Source: Prionace glauca | Taxonomy: Eukaryota > Chordata > Chondrichthyes > Carcharhiniformes > Carcharhinidae | Assembly: GCA_037974335.1 (NCBI GenBank) | Contig: CM075760.1 | Location: 32,029,942-32,093,941, forward strand | Length of the DNA stretch: 64,000 nt | Reading direction: 5' to 3' | Shown here: positions 54,118-64,000 of the stretch, in pieces | How positions within the stretch are numbered: the first letter of the stretch is position 1 | How the letters are laid out: the number at the start of each line of letters is the position of its first letter | The notes under the pieces: generated by a model | What the model was told of the DNA's origin: nothing | The model's database searches: none | The model's input: the letters and a program-made list of their open reading frames with translations, nothing else | Translations under genes and position numbers: made by a program

Positions 54118-54258
54118 TAAAACAGTAAATGAATTAAGAGTTATGATGAGGTAAGTGGAGCAAGGTCCATGAAAAGATCAACCATAATCTTATTGAATGG
54201 CAGAGCAGACTCAAGGGACCTGGTGGCTTATTCCTGCTTCTAGTTCTTATGTTTTTAT
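54118..54258 (+). mobile_element. CR1-like LINE 3' end fragment
   Basis: AATCTTATTGAATGGCAGAG, then TATTCCTGCTTCTAGTTC. Confidence 0.7.
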
Positions 54259-54414
54259 AATTATTTGGCCAATATTTGGACAGCAGAGTGACAATGGCAG
54301 AAATTGCTGGAATTTTACTGGCATGCCAGCCCGAAGCTCGTACGACCCATAGGAGAATGCCATTCTGCACACCTTGGGATTCAGTTTTAGCTCAGGGATG
54401 TGGAGTCTTTTTAA

Positions 54415-54860
54415 TAATGAATTTTTTGTCTCCACAGGCATTTAAGTCCAGCAAGGGGTATGCGTGCGGCAGGTTGTGGTGGGCTGCTCTTGGATGTTGC
54501 TTCGGGAGTTGCCTACTGCTTCATGTCATTGGTGTGCTTAAACTGGACCATCTCGAGGGCAACATGACAGCTCAGAGACTATCTCTGTTGCTGTGCGGAC
54601 ACATGGATTTGGGCCTGTGTCCGTGGGAGTTTGCGCGTTCTCCCCGTGGTTGCGTGGATTTCCTCCGGGTGCTCCAGTTTCCTCCCACATCCCAAAAATG
54701 TGCTTTTAGGCTGATTGATTGGGTAACAAATTGTCCCTATATTGGACCTCCCTGATCCTCACATTAGGCATAGACTAAAACCATGAATAGGTCACTAACA
54801 ATGGGACGGCGGCGCGGGCTCGTTGGGCCGAAGGGCCTGTTTCCCGTGCTGTGTTGTTCT
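54415..54860 (+). mobile_element. Long-headed SINE family, copy 3
   Basis: GTGGGCTGCTCTTGGATG, core GGGTGCTCCAGTTTCCTCCC, tail TTGGGCCGAAGGGCCTG. It follows a LINE 3' end, as copies 1 and 2 do. Confidence 0.75.
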
Positions 54861-55035
54861 TTTGTACCTCACCTGCCCCAATTCTGGGGTAAATGTGCCA
54901 GTAAAATTTCAGCCAATGTCTCTGGGTGGATTTTTGAAGAATTATGAAGGAAAGAAGATTTTATAGAAACTAGAATTTTTGGTTTTGAATTTCTATTCTG
55001 CATGAAGTGACAACTTTCATGAACTGCTTTTACAG

Positions 55036-55291
55036 GATATTTGGAGACGATTTGCAGACATACATCCCAAAAGATTTTAAGCAACAGCGTAACTGGAAAA
55101 GCACCAAGACACACACACACACAGCCGAGTGAGTGCTTCAGTGAACTGACTGTGGAAAGAGCTTTAACCAGTTACACAGCCTGAAAAAATATCACACCAT
55201 TCACAGTGAGGAGAAACAGTACACGCGTTGTGTGTGTGGACGAGACTTCAACTGATCATCGAACCTGGAGAGAGACAAGGACACCTGCATC
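55036..55291 (+). pseudogene. 5' part of last exon with dead finger relics
   Basis: Begins after a TTTTACAG acceptor. A short CA tract lies at 55111-55124. Relic SFNQLHSLKKYHTIHSEEKQ and CVCGRDFN, then TGA, SSNLERDKDTCI before METPWKC. Confidence 0.8.
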
Positions 55292-56632
55292 ATGGAGACA
55301 CCATGGAAATGTGGGGACTGTGGGAAGAAATTCAGATACCCATCAGAGCTGGAGATTCATCGACGCAGTCACACAGGGGAGAAACCATTCACCTGTTTCA
55401 AATGTGGGAGGGGATTCAGTAATTCATCCAACTTATTGAAACACAAACGGGTTCACAGTGAGGAGAGGCCGTTCACCTGTTCTGACTGTGGCAAGGGATT
55501 CAAATCCTTATCAGTGCTAGAGATTCATTGGCGGATTCACACTGGAGAGAGGCCATTCACCTGCTCTGAGTGTGGGAAGAGATTCGCTCATTTATCCAAC
55601 TTTCTGACACACAAGCGGGTTCACACTGGGGAGAGGCCTTTCTTCTGCTCTGTGTGTGAGAAGAGATTCAGTGATTCATCCAGTCTGCGGAAACACAAGC
55701 AAGTTCACACTGGGGAGAGGCCTTTCTCCTGCTCTGTGTGTGGGAAGAGATTCAGTGATTCATCCACCCTGCGGAAGCATGAGCGAGTTCACACTGGGGT
55801 GAGACCATTCACCTGCTCTGACTGTGGGAAAGGATTCACTCGGTCATCCCACCTGCTGATGCACCAACAAATCCACACAGGGGAGAGATCTTTCACCTGC
55901 ACCGTGTGTGAGAAGGGATTCAGTGCATCATCTACCTTGCAGAACCACCAGGCAGTTCATACTGGGGAGAGGCCATTCCCCTGCTCTGTGTGTGGGAAGG
56001 GATTTACTCAGTTATCTGCCCTGCTGCGACGCCAGGCAGTTCACACTGGAGAGAGGCCATTCCCCTGCTCTGTGTGTGGAAGGAGATTCAGAGATTCATC
56101 CACCCTGCGAAAGCACGAGCGAGTTCACACTGGGGAAAGACCATTCACCTGCTCTGACTGTGGGAAAGGATTCACTCGGTCATCCCATCTGCTGATGCAT
56201 CAACGAGTTCACACAGGGGAGAGACCTTTCACCTGCACCGTGTGTGGGAAGGGATTCAGTGCATCATCTACCCTGCAGAACCATCAGGCTGTTCACACTG
56301 GGGAGAGGCCATTTCCCTGCTCTGTGTGTGGGAACGGTTTACTAGGTCCATCAGTCTGCAGAAACACCAGCGAATTCACTCTGGAGAGCCTGTTCACCTG
56401 CACTGAGTGTGGGAAGGGATTCATTCATTCCTCCAGCCTCTGGAAACACCAGCGAGTTCACACCGGGGAGAAGCCATTCACCTGCGCTGAACGTGGGAAG
56501 GGATTTGCTGATCCTTCCAACCTGTGGAAGCACAAGCAAGTTCACACAGAGGAGAGAGACTGTTCACCTGCTCCGAGTGTAGGAAAGGATTCACAGACAT
56601 CCAAGCTGCTGAGACACTGGCAATCACACTGA
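55292..56632 (+). CDS. Poly-C2H2 zinc-finger protein (about 13 good fingers of 16)
   Basis: Likely nuclear DNA-binding protein of 446 residues, starting METPWKCGDCGKKF. Fingers 1-8, 10-12 and 14 have all zinc ligands. Finger 9 has RRQAVH in place of KHQ.VH, losing its first histidine. Finger 13 is read out of frame (CGNGLLGPSVCRN) and the frame is restored by finger 14. Finger 15 has CAERGK, losing its second cysteine. The last finger is frameshifted before RHWQSH and the stop. Fingers 6-9 and 10-13 are an exact-length internal duplication (336 bases; TGC codons at 55730 and 56066). The gene may be functional with a decaying C-terminal third. Head-to-head partner of 49975-50724 through the promoter at 52280-53013. 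Confidence 0.85.
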   Translation: METPWKCGDCGKKFRYPSELEIHRRSHTGEKPFTCFKCGRGFSNSSNLLKHKRVHSEERPFTCSDCGKGFKSLSVLEIHWRIHTGERPFTCSECGKRFAHLSNFLTHKRVHTGERPFFCSVCEKRFSDSSSLRKHKQVHTGERPFSCSVCGKRFSDSSTLRKHERVHTGVRPFTCSDCGKGFTRSSHLLMHQQIHTGERSFTCTVCEKGFSASSTLQNHQAVHTGERPFPCSVCGKGFTQLSALLRRQAVHTGERPFPCSVCGRRFRDSSTLRKHERVHTGERPFTCSDCGKGFTRSSHLLMHQRVHTGERPFTCTVCGKGFSASSTLQNHQAVHTGERPFPCSVCGNGLLGPSVCRNTSEFTLESLFTCTECGKGFIHSSSLWKHQRVHTGEKPFTCAERGKGFADPSNLWKHKQVHTEERDCSPAPSVGKDSQTSKLLRHWQSH

Positions 56633-56689
56633 TTAGAGACCTTTTAAATACTCTGCCTGTGGGTGCGAATTGTATAATTTGGAATTAAA

Positions 56690-58215
56690 TATACACAAGC
56701 AGTGGACATTGATTAGATGTTTACATGAGCACATATAAAGATACATTGACAAAGCATTGGAATGGTTTGGGAATTATATACATATAATATTTCACTCTGT
56801 GAATAAATCTGTACCAAGTAAAGATTGCTTCCAATTTCTTCCTTCACTATAAGGCTGTCAGGATTATAATGTGGTGATAGAGAATGTTGAAAAATACCTG
56901 ACGTTTCCAATCTGACTTGTTTGAGAAGGAACAGTGATATCTTTGATAAAAATCAGAAGGGAAATATGCAAATTGTCTTAAAACTACACAGACAATTTGT
57001 TCACACTACTTGCCAAAGATAAAAAATCCTGCTTCAAGATACAGGAGCAGATGGTGAAGAGTTTACGAGACTCATACAAGAGACAAGTACAAAGTGTAAA
57101 ATGTATAAAAATGATTGGAGGATGCCATCGCATCCCAACAATAAACCTTCACTTGGGGCTCAACCTGTGGCACCAGCTGAGTTTCTGAATGATGAGTTTT
57201 GAGATGTGTGTGAAAACATGAACATTCTGGTCATGAACACAGCAGCTGAAAGATGGATCCTGTGAAAGGAATCACTCGGTGATTGATGAAATGTTGCAGA
57301 AAATCTCAGCTGATCAGCTAAACTTCAAGTTTATAACTGCACTGACATGGACAATTCATGTAAAGAATTCACTTTAGATGACTGGAGAGTATAATCCCTG
57401 TCAATGGTTTATGAGAGAAATTCCAAATGACTCTCTGTGCTGAATGATAGCCTTCCTCATTTAGAATGGATGACAATTAGTGCAATTTTTATTCATTTAT
57501 TTTCTGATTGTTTCACTAGTGCTTGAGCTAAAAAACTATTGCAGATCTTAGAAGAGGGGTATCTTATAATGTAAAACTTAATTTTGTACAAAGACCATCA
57601 TGTTTATCTTTTTCTTTTGTTTGTGTGTGTTGTTACAATTAGGGTTGAGAACATTAATATTTAACAAGAAATCCAAAAGCTCATCACAAGATTCCAGATT
57701 TTTAAAGAAAATCAAACTTCATTGTATATAAAATATTAAAAACCAGCTCAGTGAATTATATTTTGTAAAGATTTATGCTGTAAACTCAGTTCTGACTCCA
57801 AACATGAATTCTATTTTCACTCTCCACAGATTCTGCCAGACCTGCTGAGATTTTGCAACATTTTTCCTTTTTTGTACTTTTTAAACCCTTATTCCTCAAT
57901 AAGAACGGCCTTATTCTAAATATCTTGAATCTACTTTCAGTTTTGTTCCTGGAACTCTCAAAGATATGTCAAAGCTCCCAGAATTCATTTTAATTCCTCT
58001 CAGTATTCCAGCTATACTCCAGGCTCCAAGATTTCACGAGGATCCTTCTGTTAGTTTTCAGCTAAACAACTCCCCAACTTTCCTTTGAGATTTCAAAATT
58101 GACTCAAAACATGGATTGCTCAATCCAAGCATGGGCTTCACTGCCTTCCTGCTGAGGAACTTAAACATTGGGAACACCCATGGTTCCGAATGACCACCTC
58201 AACTCCCGCTCCCAC
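56690..58215 (+). repeat. Paralogous flank segment, copy 2
   Basis: Matches 45851-47830 in order: CCAAGTAAAGATTGCTTCCA (56815), GAAGAGGGGTATCTTATAAT (57551), CTCCAGGCTCCAAGATTTCA (58018), CATGGGCTTCACTGCCTTCC (58131). No gene seen. 57000-57480 has no convincing frame. Confidence 0.7.
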
Positions 58216-58224
58216 AGCTGGTTC

Positions 58225-58375
58225 ACGGCCCATCCCACACACACAGAGCAGGTGAACAGCCTCTCCCCAGAGTGAACTCGCTGGTGTCTCAGCAGGGTGG
58301 TTGAGATACTGAATCCCATCCCACACACAGAGCAGGTGAACGGCCTCTCCCCAGTATGAACTCGTCGATGTGTGA
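58225..58375 (-). pseudogene. Zinc-finger fragment
   Basis: The minus strand reads [20 protein letters not shown] and [19 protein letters not shown], then runs into unrelated sequence at both ends. It is a scrap of about 1.7 fingers. Confidence 0.85.
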
Positions 58376-58855
58376 ACTCATCGACCCTCTTGTAAACATA
58401 TAATAATCTCGGAAATATTACCTGTTGCCTGTCTCCTATTATACCTTTTGATGCAGTTTCCCAATCTATCTCAGAAAACTTGCCCCTCATATTTTAGTTT
58501 TCTCCTGTGAGAAACACCCACATAAATTAAACAAAAAAACCATATAAGTACCACAGCCTATCTCCATGGCAATGTTTCATACATTGGTGGGGTTCCAAAC
58601 AGAATTACGAATTTACTATCTTTGAACTTACAATGTGCCTTCACTCTTGTGATCCTTGTGAAATCTGAAGACAAGAAATGTGCTCTCCAAGGCTCAAAGA
58701 TCATCAGCCCACTGTAGTCAAAGCCGTGAGTCCGGCCAGTCCAGCATCAAGAAACCTTCTGACTCTCCCCATTGACCAACTGGGAGAATGAACAAAATGC
58801 AGTCCTGGACATAAGTGAGAGCAAAAACAATAACAGCAGAATCCAAACCCTGGAA

Positions 58856-58937
58856 TCACTTGTGAACTCGCTGGTGTCTCAGCAGATGGAATGAGTGAAC
58901 AATTCCATTCCCACGTTGAGAGCAGATGAACGATGCC
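58856..58937 (-). pseudogene. Post-stop zinc-finger remnant
   Basis: Just beyond the stop of 58938-59783, another frame continues [24 protein letters not shown] and stops: a former last finger, with its second cysteine changed to arginine, separated by a frameshift. Confidence 0.8.
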
Positions 58938-59783
58938 CTACTCTGTATGAACTCGCCAGTGTTTCCGCAGGGAGGATGAATCACTGAATCTCTTCCCACA
59001 CTGAGAGCAGGTGAACGGTTTCTCTCCAGTGTGGATTCGCAGGTGTGTCTGCAGATTGAAAAGCCGGGAGAAGGCCTTCCCACAGTGGGAGCAGCTGAAC
59101 TGTCTCTCCCCAGTGTGGATTCGCTGGTGTATCTGCAAGTTGGATAACTGAGTGAATCCCTTCCCACATTGAGCGCAGGTGAATGGTCTCTCCCCAGTGT
59201 GAACGCGCTGGTGTATCTGCAGAGCGGATGAATCACTGAATCCCTTCCCACACTGAGAGCAGGTGAATGGCCTCTCCCCAGTGTGAACCCGCTGATGTCT
59301 CAGTAGGTGGGCTGACATGGTGAATCCCTTCCCACACACGGGGCAAGTGAATGGCCTCTCCCCAGTGTGAACTCTCTGGTGTGTCAGCAGGTGGGATGAG
59401 AGAGGGAATCCCTTCCCACACTCGGAGCAGATAAATGGCTTCTGCCCAGTATGAACCTGCTGGTGTCTCTGCAGGGTTGATGGATCAGTGAATGCCTTCC
59501 CACACACAGAGCAGGTGAACGGCCTCTCCCCGCTGTGAACTCGCCGGTGTCTCCGCAGGGAGGATGAATCACTAAATCCCTTTCCACACTGAGAGCAGGT
59601 GAATGGTCTCTTTCCAGTGTGAACTCGCTTGTGGGACTGTAGGAAGGATAGCCGAGTGAATCCCTTCCCACACTCTGTGCAGGTGAACGGCTTCTCCCCA
59701 GTGTGAATGCGCTGATGGATTTCCAGTTGTGACGAAAACCTGAATTCCTTCCCACAGTCCCCACATTTCCATAGTTTCTCCAT
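58938..59783 (-). CDS. Poly-C2H2 zinc-finger protein (10 fingers)
   Basis: Likely nuclear DNA-binding protein of 281 residues. It starts MEKLWKCGDCGKEF and all ten fingers have complete C2H2 ligands, ending HWRVHTE plus stop. FSDSSSL/FSDSSAL modules recur at fingers 3, 7 and 10. This is the cleanest array in the window. The stop comes from a frame change before a former eleventh finger. Last-exon acceptor near 60126 (TTTTACAG). The presumed first exon ends at donor GTGAGT 62443-62448, so a nested LINE pair (60432-62005) lies in its intron. No accessory domain. Confidence 0.92.
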   Translation of the reverse strand: MEKLWKCGDCGKEFRFSSQLEIHQRIHTGEKPFTCTECGKGFTRLSFLQSHKRVHTGKRPFTCSQCGKGFSDSSSLRRHRRVHSGERPFTCSVCGKAFTDPSTLQRHQQVHTGQKPFICSECGKGFPLSSHLLTHQRVHTGERPFTCPVCGKGFTMSAHLLRHQRVHTGERPFTCSQCGKGFSDSSALQIHQRVHTGERPFTCAQCGKGFTQLSNLQIHQRIHTGERQFSCSHCGKAFSRLFNLQTHLRIHTGEKPFTCSQCGKRFSDSSSLRKHWRVHTE

Positions 59784-59960
59784 GGTACTGGTGTCCTTGT
59801 GTCTCTCCAGGTTAGACGATCAGTTGAAGTCTCATCCACACACAGAACACGTACAGTTGATCATTTTTGTGAACGGTGTGATATTTTTTCAGGCTGTGTA
59901 ACTGGTTAAAGTTCTTTCCACAGTCACTCAGGTGTGTGCATGTTTCAGTGTAAAGCTCTT
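59784..59960 (-). pseudogene. Dead finger relics upstream of zinc-finger start
   Basis: NFNQLHSLKKYHTVH, then CSVCG, TGA, DFN, TGA, SSNLERHKDTST before MEKLWKC. Confidence 0.8.
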
Positions 59961-60431
59961 TCCACAGTCAGTTTACTGGAACACTCTCACCCAGGTGTGT
60001 GTGTGTCTCGGTGCTTTTCCAGTCACACTGATGTTTGAAATCTTCTGAATCCAACAGATCGTGACTCTATCAGGTCTAGATGTGATGCTAGAGATTTCTG
60101 TCTGTGATTCCTCCTCTTCTGATATCCTGTAAAAACAATTTACAAAAAACATCACAGTCAGAACAGACAATTCTAGCTTCTATAGGAACATCCTTTCCTC
60201 TGTCATTAATGAAAATCTGTAAATCTGCATCCCACAAATTCCCCCTCCATTCTCACGCTGCCGTATCTAACATTCAGCCACCCAAAACTCCTGATGGTGC
60301 TGATTCATGGTGAATGACATGCTCACTGCTTACTGTCCTGGACATCTTGGTCATAACAAATAGAGTTCTCCTATCTAGAGAGACTAATTATCTGGTTCTT
60401 CAGAGTTTAGAAGAGTGAGGATGACCTTATT

Positions 60432-62005
60432 CAAACATATAATTTGATTTGATTTATTATTGTCACATGTATTAATATACAGCGAAAAGTATTTTTCTTG
60501 CATGCTATACAGATAAAGTATACCGAAGGAAAGGAGAATGCAGAATATAGTGTTACAGTAAAAGCTGGAGTGTGGAGAACATAGAACATTACAGCGCATA
60601 GAACATAGAACATTACAGCGCAGAACAGGCCCTTCGGCCCACGATGTTGCACTGACCAGTTACAAAACAATGACCCACTAGCCTAAACCAATCCCTTTTC
60701 GTCCATAAACCTATCCACAGATCTCTTAAACGCCCCCAAACTAGGCGCATTTACAACTGCAGCTGGCAGGGCATTCCAGTCCCTCACCACCCTCTGGGTA
60801 AAGAACCTACCCCTGACATCAGTCCTATAACTACCCCCCCTTAATTTAAAGTCGTGCCCCCTCGTGCTAGCTTTCTCCATCCTAGGAAAAAGGCTATCAC
60901 TATCTACCCTGTCTAAACCTCTAATCATCTTATATGTTTCAATAAGGTCCCCTCTTAGCCACCTTCTTTCCAGCGAAAACAACCCCAAATCTCTCAGTCT
61001 CTCCTCATAGGATCTCTCCTCCATACCAGGCAACATCCTGGTAAACCTCTTCTGCACCCTCTCCAAAGCCTCTACATCCTTCCTGTAATGTGGGGACCAG
61101 AACTGCACACAAAACTCCAAGTGCGGCCGCACAGAGTTGTGTACAGTTGCATCATGACGCTGCGACTCCGAAATTCAATCCCCCTACCAATAAACGCCAA
61201 GACACTGTATGCCTTCTTAACAACCTTATCTACTTGATTCCCAACTTTCAGGGATCTATGTACACATACACCTAGATCCCTCTGCTCCTCCACACTATTC
61301 AAAGTCCTCCCGTTAGCCCTACACTCAACACATCTGTTATTCCTACCGAAATGAATTACCTCACACTTCTCCACATTAAACTCCATCCGCCACCTCGCAG
61401 CCCAGCTCTGCAACCTTTCTAAGTCACCCTGCAAACTATGACACCCTTCCTCACAATCTACCACACCTCCGACTTTGGTGTCATCAGCAAACTTACTAAT
61501 CCACCCAACTATACCCTCATCCAGATCATTAATAAAAATTACAAACAGCAGTGGCCCCAAAACAGATCCCTGAGGCACACCACTCGTAACCGAACTCCAT
61601 GACGAATATTTACCATCAACCACCACCCTCTGTCTCCTATCTGCTAGCCAATTCCTGATCCAATTACCTAGATCACCCCCAATCCCATACATCTGCATTT
61701 ATGGGAGCAACTTAATCCAAAAATCTGACATCAGCAGGGAAGAAGCTGTTGCTGAGTCAGTTGGGACATGATCTCAGACTTTTGTATCTTTTTCCCGATG
61801 GACGAAGGTGGAAGAGAGAATGTCCGGAGTGCGCGGGGTCCTTAATTATGATGGCTACTTTGCCAAGGCAGTGGGAAGTGTAGACAGAATCAATGGATGG
61901 GAGGCTGGTTTGGGCTACATTCACGACATTTTGTAGTTCCTTGCGGTCTTGAGCAGAGCAGGAGCCCGTACCAAGCTGTGATACAACCAGAAAGGATGCT
62001 TTCTA
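60432..62005 (-). mobile_element. Rex1/L2-like LINE interrupted by a younger LINE
   Basis: The 3' tail AATCAAATCAAATTAT (complement at 60439-60455) and ATACATGTGACAATAA lie left. The body resumes at 61705 (CAGCAGGGAAGAAGCTGTTG) through 62005. The gap holds the CR1-like copy 60575-61700. Confidence 0.8.
60575..61700 (-). mobile_element. CR1-like LINE, longer copy
   Basis: Tail of ATGTTCTATG-type units (complement at 60578-60615, partly duplicated). Encodes [31 protein letters not shown] (catalytic DD), MEFNVEKCEVIHFGR, then a one-frame shift near 61130 and RPHLEFCVQFWSPHYRKD to MDEKGLV. Same subfamily as 41987-42352. Confidence 0.92.
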
Positions 62006-62009
62006 TGGT

Positions 62010-62375
62010 TCTATCTGTAAATCTGTATGAGACCCTGAGGGAGTTTGATAGGGCAGATGGTGAGATATTTCCATGAGTGGAAGAGTCTCGAACAAGCTAC
62101 AAGTTAAAGGGCCAGTCATTTAAAACTGAGGTGCAGAGAAATGTCTTCTCACAGAACATGGTGAATCTCTGGAATTCTCTGCTCCAAAAGATGGTAGAGG
62201 CTGAATCATTAGAAGTAGTTAGAATGGAGGTGGGTAAATATTTGATAGATTGAGGAATAGAGGGCAATGGGGAAATGGCTCACAAAAGGAGGCCGGTATT
62301 GATCAGCTCTGATTGTATTGAACGGCAGGGTCGCTTGAAGGGTGGCCTCTCCTGCTTCTATTTCTTGTGATCAGT
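62010..62375 (+). mobile_element. Old CR1-like LINE 3' fragment
   Basis: GTTTGATAGGGCAGATGGTG, AATGTCTTCTCACAGAACAT, GGTGAATCTCTGGAATTCTC, tail-proximal GCTTCTATTTCTTGTG. Confidence 0.75.
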
Positions 62376-62448
62376 TGCTGCAGGTCCCAGTTTCCGCCCA
62401 GATTGAGGTAAGGAATGGAAAGAGGCAGAATGAAAGTGTTTTACTCAC

Positions 62449-62987
62449 AGATGTTGGAGACGGGGAAGTTTGAGCGGGCTGAAGATCAATCTTCATTTAC
62501 ACAAAGCCCCCACTCTGATTGGCTGGAGGACCAGCGTCCTTCCGGTCCTCCAATACGTCTCATTGGTCAACACCTCAGCGTAAAGGTCAGGGGGCGGGCT
62601 CAACACTGCACATGCGCAGTTCCGGCCCGGGGGGAGGGGGAGATCACCGAGCGGCTTCTCGCTCTGGCCGGAGCCGCCAGCCGCTGGTCTGGAAACCTTG
62701 GCTCGAGGAGGGGGAGGGGAACAATGGGTGGGGGAGGGGAGCAATGGGTGGGGGGGCGGGGGGTCCCGAGTCCGCGCGTGCGCACTGGAAATCCTAAGAC
62801 GTCACCGCGGAGCAGAGTGATTCCTATTGGCTGATAAAGAGCTCCATTGTGACGTCACAAGAGGTGTCCAATGAGCTTCAGAGTAAAACCTCCTCCTCTG
62901 GGCAACATCTGGGAGGAAATCAATGTCTCCCCCTTTCCATTTCTTTTCTCATTCTGGGGGAAATTGGGGACTTGCAGCATCTGAAGG
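62449..62987. promoter_or_regulatory. Bidirectional CpG promoter with two non-coding first exons
   Basis: CCAAT motifs (GATTGGCTGG near 62517, CATTGGTC near 62559, TATTGGCTGA near 62825, CCAATGAG near 62870), GC boxes, NRF1-like ACATGCGCAG near 62609 and two TGACGTCA-type words (AGACGTCACC near 62797, TGACGTCAC near 62851). Minus donor GTGAGT at 62443-62448; plus donor GTAAGG from 62988. It serves 58938-59783 and 63734 onward. Confidence 0.75.
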
Positions 62988-63061
62988 GTAAGGAAGTGAA
63001 TCCAGTCTGTATATTCCACACATTTTTAGTCCAGTCATATGGGCATAGCTCTGTCTGGCAG

Positions 63062-63170
63062 CCTGCATGGAGATTTTCAGCTAGTGACGTTTGCTACCAA
63101 ATAAACCAGTTGGACTTTAACCTGGTGTTGTGAGACTTCTTACTGTGTTTACCCCTGTCCAACACCGGGA
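63062..63170 (+). repeat. Foldback-family repeat, single 3' arm
   Basis: CCAGTTGGACTTTAACCTGG, TGTTGTGAGACTTCTTACTG, TGTTTACCCCTGTCCAACAC. Confidence 0.8.
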
Positions 63171-63413
63171 CAGGACAGGAAGCAGTGGCGTGGATCTGTC
63201 AATCAGCCTCAATCATCAACTTCAGGAGAATTGGGAGGGTGAATATTAGATACAACAGAGTGAGAATGGAGCAAGTGTGTAAGATGGAGATTTGTAGCCT
63301 TTGTGGAATGAGAGAGAAAGAATGTTTCATAGAAACTGGAAGTGTCTGTTCTGAATTTTGATCCTGTATTGATACTGATGACTTGTGTCAACTTGTTTTA
63401 CAGGATATTGAAA

Positions 63414-63733
63414 GAGGAATCACAGGCTGAAATTTCAAATGTCAGGTCTAGATCTGGCAGAGTCATATTCCTTGGAACCTGAATATCATCGGCCATTGAA
63501 CCTGGAAGGAGATTTGAAAAGATTTCAAACATCAGTGTGATTGGAAAAGCATCAACACACTTCCACATTCAAGTGAGAGTGTTCCAGTGCACTGACTGAA
63601 GAGCTTTAACCAGTTACACAGCCTGAATAAATATCACACCATTCACAGTGGGGAGAGACTGAACACGTATTGTGTGTGTGGACGAGGCTTGAACTGATTG
63701 TCCACCCAAGGCAGAGGCAAGGTCGCCTGCATC
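63414..63733 (+). pseudogene. 5' part of last exon with dead finger relics
   Basis: Starts after [48 protein letters not shown] before MEKPWKC. Confidence 0.8.
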
Positions 63734-64000
63734 ATGGAGAAACCATGGAAATGTGCAGACTGTGGAAAGAGATACAGATTCCCCTACCTGCTGGATGCTC
63801 ATCGGCGCAGCCACACTGGGGAGAGGCCGTTCATCTGCTCTCAGTGTGGGGAGGGATTCATTCAACACTCCCACCTGCAGTTGCACAAGCGAGTTCACAC
63901 TGGAGAGAGACCTTACACCTGCTCTCAGTGTGGAAAAGGATTCACTGTGTTATCCACTTTGCAGAGACACCAGCGAATTCACACTGGGGAGAGGCCATTC
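63734..64000 (+). CDS. Poly-C2H2 zinc-finger protein, truncated by window end
   Basis: Starts [20 protein letters not shown]. Three complete fingers are visible ([50 protein letters not shown]) with TGERPF linkers, and the frame runs open off the right edge. Finger 3 shares TVLS with fingers of 36414-37526, its likely close relative. Same family start, relic fingers and promoter plan as its neighbours. Confidence 0.92.
   Translation, partial: MEKPWKCADCGKRYRFPYLLDAHRRSHTGERPFICSQCGEGFIQHSHLQLHKRVHTGERPYTCSQCGKGFTVLSTLQRHQRIHTGERPF

Noticed and set aside
57000-57480. Counterpart of the gag-like fossil in the second paralogous flank
   Set aside because: The corresponding stretch shows no recognisable protein similarity by eye.

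Overview
This window looks like vertebrate germline DNA, most likely from a cartilaginous fish (shark or ray). That assignment is inference. It rests on dense tRNA-derived SINEs with the V-SINE core described from elasmobranchs, many CR1-like LINE copies whose tails those SINEs share, and an antigen-receptor V-segment cluster with vertebrate recombination signals. No organism name can be read from the sequence alone.

Layout. 1-3515: a purine-only satellite block in three successive unit types. 3516-6178: gene-poor. 6179-27237: a T-cell-receptor alpha/delta-like V region with three apparently intact V segments (7909-8359, 15770-16267 and 18940-19272, all minus strand) and three V pseudogenes (about 6983-7351 plus, 19915-20275 plus, 21082-21440 minus). 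The intact segments carry heptamer-22/23-nonamer signals. Five tRNA genes lie in the same interval: Val-AAC, Ile-TAT with an intron, Asn-GTT, Gln-TTG and Arg-ACG. 27.7-36.1 kb: a repeat graveyard of LINEs, SINEs, a nearly perfect 657-bp foldback insertion with target duplications, and a LINE copy with an inverted 5' part. 36.4-64.0 kb: a cluster of poly-C2H2 zinc-finger genes and decayed relatives, arranged largely head to head around CpG-rich, CCAAT-rich promoters.

How the parts work together. The V segments would supply variable exons to a receptor locus whose J and C parts are not in this window. A duplicated cAMP-response-element promoter sits directly upstream of one V segment. The zinc-finger genes share one design: a non-coding first exon in a bidirectional promoter, then a single large last exon that begins after a TTTTACAG acceptor, holds one or two dead finger relics, and only then starts the coding array at a conserved MEK(P/L) start. 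Local duplication spread this unit, and later SINE and LINE insertions give a relative timeline.

Most attention-worthy: an intronless V segment with an intact recombination signal; the duplicated CRE promoter; foldback repeats carrying a hammerhead-ribozyme-like core with compensating stem changes between families; a twin-priming-like LINE; and the shared dead finger ahead of every zinc-finger gene.
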